Source: Acidobacteriota bacterium (GTDB lineage Bacteria > Acidobacteriota > Terriglobia > Terriglobales > Acidobacteriaceae). Taken from it: a DNA stretch of 13,181 nt. Positions within the stretch are counted from its first letter, which is position 1. Every line of letters starts with the position of its first letter. Both the position numbers and the translations under genes were made by a program. The stretch is taken from the NCBI GenBank assembly GCA_025353435.1, contig JANXQR010000710.1:1-13181 (forward strand), written 5' to 3'. Below are positions 1-8,900 of this stretch, piece by piece. The notes below the pieces were generated by a model that searched no databases, was not told the DNA's origin, and saw only the letters and a list, made by a program, of their open reading frames with translations.

Positions 1-1
1 T

Positions 2-2395
2 GACCATCATACGGCCGTCCAGAAGGCGGAGGAAGGACTGGCGAGGTTCCCGCAGGAGCGGGTCCTGGTCAATCTGAAGGCTCAGGCTAAGGGCAAACTC
101 CTTTTGGCAGAATGCAATCGGGATGCCTTGACGGAGTTAGCGGTGACGCGGGAGTTGTTGGAGGCAGGGCAAATACAGGAAGCAAAGGAACGCCTGGAAT
201 GGGTACTGATACAGCTTGGCCCGAAGCCCCGCATTCAGGCGCAGCCAATGACTGAATCGGAAGAGTTGTACGGCTGGGCGAAGGAGCGTGAGAAGTCTGA
301 GGTGCTGGCCAAGGCGGCTGAGGCATTGAGTCACCAGGATTTCGGCAAGGCCGTTCAGATTCTGCAAGACGTTGCCAAAGATATCGACAAGGACGCCAAT
401 CTGCGTCAGAAGGCGGACAGCTCACTATCAGAGCAAGCCGCGCTTGAACTTGTGCTGCGCAGAGTCGACGAAGAGCCGGATTTGAATCAGAGCAAGATCA
501 TTCTTCGAACGGCGTTGCAAAAGCTTCCCAGCCACAAGCAACTCGAGGAGAAACTGGCTGAGGTCAGTCATCTTGATCGGATGGTCACGAATTCTGTCGC
601 CGAAGCCAGGAAACTGGAGGAGGCGGGCCAGTACGGGTTGGCGCTCGCAAAGTGGGAGATGATCGGGGTTCTTCATCCGAGACATCCCGATCTCAAGAAC
701 GCGACGAAACGGATTCGTGGACTTCAGGAGCACGCTCGCGTCGATTCTCGACAAGTCTGGATCGATCGAATTGAGCGGGTATTACGCACGTCTGATTACA
801 CCGAGGCTTCGGCGCTGGTTGAAAAGGCGACCGAGGAATTCCCCTGGGATTCCGATCTGATGGAACTTCAGGAGAGAACGGAATCGGCGCTGCGGCAACG
901 GACCAAAGCTCAAAAGTTGCTGGCAGAGGCACAGAAATTGCTGTCCAAGCAGCGATGGGAGGCGGGGGCGCGGGAATTGGTGCGTGCCAACCGGACTGCT
1001 CCCGAAGACTTGTTCATACGCGCTCAAGTTGTCGAGGGACTGTCGCTCGCATCGCGAGACGCCAAGCTGAAGGACCGACGAACTGCGGAACTTATCTTGC
1101 AGGAGTTGGCGCAAATCGAGCCAGTGGGCACCGTGCCGGTCGTGTTGCCGACCGATTCGCGGGAGAGCAAGCCCGACTTCAGATCGCAGCGCGATCTGGA
1201 CGCGGCGGCAGACCAACTCAACGAGGAAAAACTGGAGATCATCGAACGGCAACTTGCTGGATTCATGGGACCTGTGGCCGGGGTACTGGTGGCGCAGGCT
1301 TCCGCGAAGACAAACAGCGTTAAGGAACTTTACGCGATTCTCGCTCCGCAACTAGACCAGGAGGTAGAGCGGACTGCCTTTCTGGCGGGTAAGGCGGAAC
1401 TGACTTTGGCACACTCGGAAATGCCTTCCTCTCATTCGCGCGATGGCGAAACCCCATCCACCCCAGTCAATATTGCCCCCTCTTCTCTCACAATCGAAGC
1501 ACCTGGCACGATGACTCCTTCGGACGCAACACTGACCGGGGAAATGTTCCTCCCCCCGGGTATGTTGATTGACAATGCACAGTTTACGGTTACGGCGGCG
1601 GGCTCGCTTCCGCGTGGCGCAACGTCCGGAATTCAATTCTGGGTCCACGTCGGACAGCAGACGGAAACCCTCTTAATGCGTGCTCAAGAACTCTTTGGTC
1701 TTGATGACGCTGACAGTACCAAGTCCGAAGTCCCACCCTCCTTGAAGCGCGGCGCGTGCATGAGCGTCCGGCTCAGACTAGGGGATACCTTGATTTGCGT
1801 CGACAGCCATAAGTGGGTTAAATGGACCGGCGATATCGGTAATGCGAACTTCGTGGTAACAGTACCTTCGAAAGTACCGGAAGGAGACTTAGTCTGCCTG
1901 GCATCAATTCGGCTCAACGGTTGTCAGGTAGGGAAGTTATCCTTCCTCCTAAATATCGGTTCAAGTGGGCTGGCTAGCCAGGTCATCCCTTGTCAGACAA
2001 TGTTGCACCGCAAAGCATTTGCGTCTTACGCCAACCTTGACCGCGACCAGGTGCTGGCACGCGTAGAGGATATGGAAACGGCGTACAAGGGGCTGAGGGT
2101 GTATGTCGACTCGGTTGCCCTCCGCTCGGCAACTTACTGGGAGCCGGACTTGCATGCGCGCATTGACGCCGCCGATGTTTTCTATTTGTTCTGGTGCCGC
2201 CACGCCATGGCATCTGATTGGGTCTCCAGAGAGTGGCGTTGGGCGATAAGGTCAAAAGGCCTTGAATTCATTGACCCTGTTCCCCTCGACAGCCGCGAGC
2301 AGGCCCCCCCCCCGGTCGAGCTGATAACCAAGGATTTCAATGGTCTGCTTTTGCCCTCTATGGCGGTTGTCGGTACAGGAGGAAGTCACTTTTAG
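2..2395 (+). CDS. TPR-like repeat protein with beta-rich domain and C-terminal TIR domain (5' partial)
   Basis: The frame is open from the first complete codon at base 2, so the gene is cut by the left edge; TTG 104 is only an internal codon. Numbering from base 2 gives 797 visible residues. Residues about 1-400 are TPR-like helical hairpins (for example VAEARKLEEAGQYGLALAKW and LAEAQKLLSKQRWEAGAREL). A Ser/Pro/Thr-rich linker follows, then a beta-rich domain at about 518-660 (motif GDIGNANFVVTVP). A TIR domain begins near 667, with FASYANLDRD, the strand LRVYVD, TYWEPDL, DVFYLFWCRHA and DWVSREW. Glu714 (codon 2141-2143) lies where the catalytic glutamate of NAD-cleaving TIR domains falls. 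I know this beta-rich plus TIR pairing from other bacterial TIR proteins. No membrane span is visible. The missing N terminus may be a Ser/Thr kinase, by analogy with the next gene; this is not seen. NADase activity is inferred. It ends with tandem TAG TAG. Confidence 0.88.
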   Translation, partial: DHHTAVQKAEEGLARFPQERVLVNLKAQAKGKLLLAECNRDALTELAVTRELLEAGQIQEAKERLEWVLIQLGPKPRIQAQPMTESEELYGWAKEREKSEVLAKAAEALSHQDFGKAVQILQDVAKDIDKDANLRQKADSSLSEQAALELVLRRVDEEPDLNQSKIILRTALQKLPSHKQLEEKLAEVSHLDRMVTNSVAEARKLEEAGQYGLALAKWEMIGVLHPRHPDLKNATKRIRGLQEHARVDSRQVWIDRIERVLRTSDYTEASALVEKATEEFPWDSDLMELQERTESALRQRTKAQKLLAEAQKLLSKQRWEAGARELVRANRTAPEDLFIRAQVVEGLSLASRDAKLKDRRTAELILQELAQIEPVGTVPVVLPTDSRESKPDFRSQRDLDAAADQLNEEKLEIIERQLAGFMGPVAGVLVAQASAKTNSVKELYAILAPQLDQEVERTAFLAGKAELTLAHSEMPSSHSRDGETPSTPVNIAPSSLTIEAPGTMTPSDATLTGEMFLPPGMLIDNAQFTVTAAGSLPRGATSGIQFWVHVGQQTETLLMRAQELFGLDDADSTKSEVPPSLKRGACMSVRLRLGDTLICVDSHKWVKWTGDIGNANFVVTVPSKVPEGDLVCLASIRLNGCQVGKLSFLLNIGSSGLASQVIPCQTMLHRKAFASYANLDRDQVLARVEDMETAYKGLRVYVDSVALRSATYWEPDLHARIDAADVFYLFWCRHAMASDWVSREWRWAIRSKGLEFIDPVPLDSREQAPPPVELITKDFNGLLLPSMAVVGTGGSHF
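2304..2313 (+). repeat. C10 homopolymer inside the TIR gene
   Basis: Ten consecutive C bases encode part of Ala-Pro-Pro-Pro near the C-terminal end of the TIR domain. Reading by hand, loss of one C would give Arg-Ser-Ser and then a stop. Gain of one C would replace the last 25 or so residues and run past the normal stop for about ten codons. The TIR core before the tract would be unaffected either way. Runs this long are prone to slippage and also to sequencing error. Confidence 0.8.
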
Positions 2396-2940
2396 TAGCG
2401 CTGTCAGTCGAAGGATAGACCGTCCTCAATGACCGACCTGGGCTGATTTCTGCGGCGGATTGGGCAGGCAACAGGAGTTCGAGGTCAGCCGGAACAGCAT
2501 TGCGCAATCCTGAAGTTTGGTGACGGAAGCAGCAAATCCTCGGCGGAGAAGTCGAAGCTATCCCTTCCGGACGCGCCCCCGCGAGGCGTTCCCGTCTCCC
2601 ACCCCGCATGACCGGCGGCGTTTCCTCGCTCGATGGCGCGGCTCCCCAAGGTTTCCGGTCAATTTTTCGTATCTTGCCCGGTATGATAACCATCCGCAGA
2701 CCAGGTGGCCAGTTGTGGGTAAGTATCTGCCTACATGGATAGGGACAGGGACATAGAGTAACGAATATACGTTTGACAATTTAGCTATTTAATGGATTTG
2801 CAGCTGTGTTAACGTAGATGATCGCACAAGATGCAGGACCCCACTGCACCTTTCGCATTGTTGCCCCCCTGCACGACTTCATGAAACTTGTTCACAGGGA
2901 AGCTCCTGTTTGATTCTTTGTCTGCCGAGGAACGCAGGAT
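2396..2940. other. intergenic gap with no supported gene
   Basis: This 545-base gap separates the TIR gene from the giant kinase gene. The short open frames on both strands here have arginine- and proline-rich translations typical of shadow frames, and none has a convincing ribosome binding site or recognisable motif. I see no clear GC-rich hairpin plus T-run terminator after the TIR gene. The right half, from about 2755, is clearly more AT-rich and is the likely place for a promoter of the kinase operon. A small inverted repeat, ACAGG then six bases then CCTGT (2894-2909), lies about 30 bases before the kinase start. It is too short to call an operator. Confidence 0.6.
2773..2801 (+). promoter_or_regulatory. 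possible sigma-70 type promoter for the kinase operon
   Basis: A perfect TTGACA -35 hexamer (2773-2778) lies in a locally AT-rich stretch about 160 bases upstream of the kinase start. At 17-base spacing the -10 position reads ATTTGC, which is a poor match to TATAAT, so the call rests mainly on the -35 box and the AT-rich setting. Nothing here shows which sigma factor would be used. Confidence 0.25.
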
Positions 2941-5900
2941 ATGGGCGTTCAGCCCTCGATTCGACAAATCGGCAAATACACAGTCCTCGACGTCATAGGC
3001 ACCGGCGGAATGGGAATCGTGTTCCGCGCTCAGGACCCGGCGATTGGTCGCACGGTCGCGATCAAAATGTTGAAGAGCAGAGACGCGGGTAGCACGCAGG
3101 ACAGGTTCGATCGCTACTTCTTTCGAGAGATGAAGTCGACCGGGAACCTCCACCACCAAAACATCGTTACGGTGTACGACGCAGGGGAGCACGAAGGAAG
3201 CCCCTACCTTGTAATGGAGTACCTGGAAGGCGAACCAGTTTCCAGGATAATTTCCGAGCGTCGGCCCATGCCGTTGCTCGATAAACTGGACCTTGTAATC
3301 CAAGTGTGCGATGGGTTGCAGTATGCGCACGACCGCAACGTCATTCATCGCGATATCAAGCCGGCGAACGTAATATTGCTGGCAAACCGCACGGCCAAGA
3401 TCGTGGACTTCGGGGTGGCCCGGATTGCGGGTAGTGAGACGTCGCTGGCGCAGACGGGCCAATTGGTCGGTAGTCTGTCGTACATGTCGCCGGAGCAGAT
3501 CAACTCGCTCCCCATCGATGGGCGAAGCGACATTTTTTCGACCGGTGTGATGCTGTACGAGCTTTTGACCTACGAAGTGCCCTTCAAGGGCAACGATCCG
3601 TCGTCGATCTTTGTAAAGATTCTCCGCGAGGATCCTCTTCCTCTCTCCAAGTTTATTCCAGACATTCCTCCGGCGATGCAGGCAGTGATGAATCGCGCCC
3701 TGGCAAAGAATGCTCAAGACCGTTATCAGAGCGCAGAGGAATTCGGGTTCGATTTACTGGGGCTGCAGAAGGACTTGAAGGCGTCATCGGCGGCGGACTG
3801 CTTGAAGCGCGGCGAGGCCGCGATGCAGCGAGGAGATCTTGACCGCGCCAGAGTTCTTCTTGGGGATGTGATCCGGCTTGATCGCCACCACGAGAAGGCG
3901 AATAGACTTCTGCGCGAAATACGGTCGGCGATCCAAACCCAGCAGCGATCGGGCCAAGTCATCCAGATCCGTTCCCAGGCCCAGGTTGCCCTGGCTGGCG
4001 GACAATTCGAGGAGGCTCTTGCGTGTGCCGACCAGGCGTTGCGGCTCAACCCCGATGACACAGAATCGATTAAGCTGTGCGATCAGATACGCAATGCGAT
4101 CTCGCGGGCCAAGGCGGTTCGGGATGCCCTGAACCGGGCAGAGGCGGCCCTTTTTGCGGGTGATTTCGACGAAGCGAAGGAGGCCATCGAAGAGTCGCTG
4201 CGGTTGGATCCCACCGACTCTGAGGCCCGCGCGCTGGGTTCAGTGGTTAACAAGGAACTGCAGGAGCGTTTCCGACGGCAGCAGGTGCAGGAGTTTGTGG
4301 ACCAGGCTCGCCAAGGAATTGCCGAGCGCAAGTTCAATGATGCGCTCGATGCGCTGCACCGGGCTGAGGAACTCGATCCGACCGACTCCAATGTACGTGA
4401 ACTTTTGCAGTGGGCGCAGAGAGGTCAGGAACAGGAGAACCGGCGGCGGTATCTTCAAGACATTACTGACCAGATCGAGAAGGCTCTCCACGCGGGAGAG
4501 TTCTCTTCGGCGTGCACGATCTCGGAGATGGGCCTGCAGCAGATACCGGGAGAACCGACTCTCATCCGTCTGCGGGCGATCTCTGAGAAGCAGCGGGACA
4601 TTGCCGAAAGGCGACGTTTTGTCCACGATCAAAGCCTGGCAGTCAAGGCGCTGACGGACGGGGACAAGCTGAACGAAGCGGTGCAGGTTTTGACGGAGGC
4701 ATTGCGGAAATTCCCTGGGGAACCGAACCTTGAATCGCTTTTGTCGATCACGAAAGCAGGCATCGAGCGGCAGCAGTTTGAGCGCGAAGAAGTAGCGCGC
4801 AAGAAAGCTGTTCAACGTGCGGACAATGAGGCCAGGGCTCAACTCACGCAGCAAGTTTTGAATTGGTCGGTGGAGTTAAGGCGATCGCTGGATGCTCGCA
4901 GTGCCCTTGTCGAAATCATCAAGATTTCAAAGGAATTGCGAGTTGCCCTTGATGGCAAACAGATTGATGACCATGCAAGGGAAGTAGCAGGCCTGGTGTT
5001 GAACGAGTTGAACTCTCGGATGCGCGCTCGCGACCAGGCGACGGTGGAATTGGAACATCTTCATCGCGCCATCGAGCGTTCACTCGAGTCATTTAGTGTT
5101 ACCGAGACCGAGAGCCGATTGCTGAGCATCAAGGCGGCTTTCCCCAACGAAGAAAGCATTCAAAAGATGTGCGCCGACCTGGCGCATTCGATCGCGAACG
5201 TGCGTGAGGCTCGAGATCACAGCATTTCATTGCTCGGCGACCTGGCGCAGGTGGTGGAGACAACACCAACGAGCGAGCTAACGGCGCTGCAGGAGAAGGC
5301 GAGGCAGTTGGCGGCTGGCATCGCAAACGATCCCCGGGCCGGCGCGTTGCTGCAACAGATCGACTCATCCGTAGGGCGTCGATTCGAGCGCCATGCAGAA
5401 CTAGTGCGAGACGTTACCGCCCTGTTGGGGAACCTGTCGAGAGTCCACTCCATCGAGGAGATATCGCGCATTTCGGATCGAGCAACGGCTATTGCTGCAC
5501 TTGATCCCACGGATGACGAGCTCGCAGAGCAATCACGAAAAATCGATGTCGAAGCGGGCCAAGTGCGCGACGCGATGGAATCGCTGCTGCGCGAAATGGC
5601 GGCTCTCGGGCGAGCGGTGGCAATCGCCCCCACGATTCGCGATGCAGACGCGCTTGTACCGCGAGTGAAGGCGCTGGCGGACAGCCGGTCCGACTTCCAG
5701 ACACTGCAAGAAGCGGCGACGCGGATTCTTGCAGAGGCGCAAGGCAAAGGAATTGAGCACGACCTGATCGTTCAGGAACTCGAGGCCGCGCTTACTTCGA
5801 TTCCGCTGCTGGAAACAGACCAAGAGCTTTCTGCCGCAGCGTCACGAGCGGTCGAGTGCCGCGAATTGCATAGCGGCGAGCCCGCAATTCAATCGCTATC

Positions 5901-8900
5901 GGGCCAGGTGGTCGGGGAAGTGAAACGGATTCTTCGCGAACGGTCGGAATTGCATGCACGGCAAGCGGAGTGCGACAACGCAATACGAACGGCCGAGGAA
6001 CGACTGCGGAGCCACGAACTCGAATCCGCGCTTGAAGTCTTGCTGGCAGTCGAGGCGCAGAATCCTGATCGAGTTGATCTTCATCTCCAGATTTCTCTGG
6101 TGCGCAGAGGGATTGAAAATCGCGCGATCGAGAAGCAGCGGCTGGAGGAGGAACAGCGCGCGCGGGAGCAAGCGGAAGCGGAGCAACGGGCTCGCCGGCG
6201 GGCGATTGAGGAAACGATTCAGCGTGCGCAAGAGCTGATTTCTGCGGGACAGGACGAGGAGTCTCTGCAGTGTCTGCGCGCGGCGCTGGAGCGCGAACCT
6301 GGAAGTCACGAGCTGGAATCGGCGCGTGAGTCGATCGTGGCAGAGATCGCCAGGAAGCAAGCAGAACAGGAACAACTGGAGCGGGCCCGGCTGGCACGAG
6401 AACAGGCCGAGGCGGAGGCGCGAGCACGCAAGGCGGCAGCGGATGAGGCTATTCACGAAGCCAGAGCATTGCTGGGGCGAGGACAGAACGGGGAATCAGT
6501 GCAGTGCTTGCGCTCGGCGCTCGAGCGCGACCCAGGGAGCCGGGAGTTGGAATTAGAGCTTCAGTTGACGCTGGCGGAAATTGCCAGGCAACACGCAGAA
6601 CTGGAACGCCTGGCGAGAGAGGCCGCGGAGGCGCAGGCGCGCAAGGGCGCAGCGGAGCAAGCGATCCAAGAAGCGGGAATCCTGCTGGCGCAGGGAAATG
6701 GCGAGGAGTCGGTACGGTGTTTGCGCTCGGCGTTGGAGCGCGACCCAGGAAACGAAGAGCTGGAATTAGCGCTTCAGAAGGTTGTTGCGGAAGCGGCCAG
6801 ACAGCAAGCGGAACGGGCGCGGCGGACGCGGGAGGAGGAGGAAGCACGGTCCCGCAAGATGGCGGCAGAGCAGGCGATTGAGGAAGCCATGCAACTGCTG
6901 GCGCAGGGCCGGAGCGAGGAGTCGGTAAATTGTGTTCGATTGGCGCTGGAGCGCGATGCGGAGAACAAGGATCTGCAATCGACCCTTGAGTCGATTCAGG
7001 CGGAGATCGAGAGGCGCCGCGCAGAGCAGGAGCGATTGGAACGCGAGCGTGCGAAGCGGGAGCAACTTGAAAGAGAGAAGGCTGAGGCTGAGGCAATCGC
7101 TCGCAAGGCAGCGGCCAAGCAAGCGATTGAAAAAGCGCAGAAGCTATTCACTAAAGGGAAGAGTGAAGAATCCTTAGAGTGTTTGGCGGCTGCACTGGAA
7201 CGCGATCCCGGAGACGCAGATCTGCGATCGGCTCAGGAGTCGATACAGGCTGAAGTTGATGCGCAAAGGGCTGAGGAAGCGCGGCTCGCGTGGGAACAGG
7301 CCGAACGGGAGCGGGTAGTACGCGAGCTGGCGGAATTCGAAGTCCGAGCACGCAAGGAGGCCGTTGAACGCGCAATCCATGAGGCTCGCAAGTTGCTTTC
7401 CGAGGGCCGCGGCGAGGATTGTTTGCGGCCCATTCGAACCGCGCTGGAGCAATATCCCGCAAATGCGGAGATGCAGCAAGCACTCGACACAATGCAGGCG
7501 GAAGTCGCCCAATGGCGAGCCGAGCAGGAACGGTTTGAGCTTGAACGGCAGAAGCATGAGCGGATTGCAAAGGAAAGGGCCGAGGCCGAGGCCCGCGCTC
7601 GCCAAGCAGCGGCAGAACAAGCCGTCGAGCAAGCTCACATACTCCTCGAGCAGGGACAGGAAGAGGAATGCCTGCAATGCCTCCACAGCGCGCTCGACCA
7701 AGATCCTGAGAGCTCCGAACTGCGTTTGTGGCTGGAGTTGATGAGCGCAGACATAGGCGAGCGGCGTGCGGAACGCGGACGTCTGGAGCGCGAACGTCTG
7801 GAACTGGAGCGGATTGCAAGAGAGAAGGCGGAGGCTGAAGCGCTTGCTCGCAGGGCGGTGGCTGAACAGGCCATCAAAGAGGCTCGCGGACTGCTGGCTG
7901 ATGGTGGCGGCCAGAAATCCTTAGAGCGGCTTCGCTCTGCGCTTGAGCAAGACCCATTAAATCAGGATTTGCTCTCCACGCTGGAATCGGTCCAGGAGGA
8001 GGTTGCGCATCGGCGCGCTGAGCAGGAGCGACTGGAGAGAGAGCACCTGGAGCGTGAACGGATCGCGAAAGCCAAGGCCGAGACCGAGACTCGCGAACGA
8101 GGGGCTGCGGCTGAAAAGGCCATCAAGGAAGCAAAGGAATTGCTGGCCAGGAAGCGCGGCGACGAATCGCTGCAGTGTGTCGTCTCGGCGCTGGGACGCG
8201 ATCCCGACAACCCGCAACTGCAGTCGGCGGTTCAGTCGATCCAGGCGGAATTGGCCCGCCTGCGCGTCGAACAAGAACGGGTAGAACGCGAACGGCTAGA
8301 GCTTGAGCGGATTGCGAAAGAGAAGGCCGCGGCTGAGGCTCGTGCGCGCCGAGCCGCCTCTGAACTGGCAGTCAAAGAGGCGCGCGAATTGTTCGCTCAA
8401 GGCCGAGGCGATGAATCGGTGTCGCGGCTTCGCGTGGCGATTGAGGAAGATCCCACAAGCGCGGATTTGCGCTCCACGCTCAATTCCTACCAGGCCGAGA
8501 TTGCCCGCCAGCGGGCCGAGCAGGAACGGCTGGAGAGGGAACGGGTGGAGCGGGAGCGGCTTGCGAAGGATAAGGCCGAAGCGGAGGCTCGCACTCGAAA
8601 GGCCGCGGCTGCAAAGGCAATCAAGGAAGCCAGAGACCTGTTTGCAAAGAAACGCGGTGCCGAGTCGTTGCAGGGCCTGCGCGCTGCATTGGGTCGTGAT
8701 CCCGAAAACCTGGAGCTGCAATCGGAGCTTCACTCGATTCAGTCGGAAGTGGCGCGCCAGGTTGCCGAACAGAAGCAACAGGAACGCGAGCGGCTTGAGC
8801 GTGAGCGGATTGCGGCAGAAAAGGCTGAGGCAGAAGACCGTGCCCGCAAAGAGGCGGCCCGGAACGCGATCATAGAAGCGCGTTCATTGTTGGATCGAGG

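Noticed and set aside
104..106. TTG 104 as the true start of the TIR gene
   Set aside because: The same frame is open to the window edge and the upstream residues (AEEGLARFPQERVL) fit the TPR-like pattern, so the gene begins outside the window.
2358..2756. Overlapping open frames in the gap after the TIR gene (plus 2517-2756, minus 2358-2693)
   Set aside because: They lack a ribosome binding site and recognisable motifs, overlap each other on opposite strands, and the minus-strand one runs into the TIR gene.
2894..2909. ACAGG-N6-CCTGT inverted repeat before the kinase as an operator
   Set aside because: Five-base arms occur often by chance and no second copy is seen nearby.
5792..7819. Several long minus-strand open frames opposite the repeat array
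   Set aside because: Their Arg/Pro/Ser/Leu-rich translations mirror the repetitive Glu/Arg/Ala codons of the kinase; they are shadow frames.
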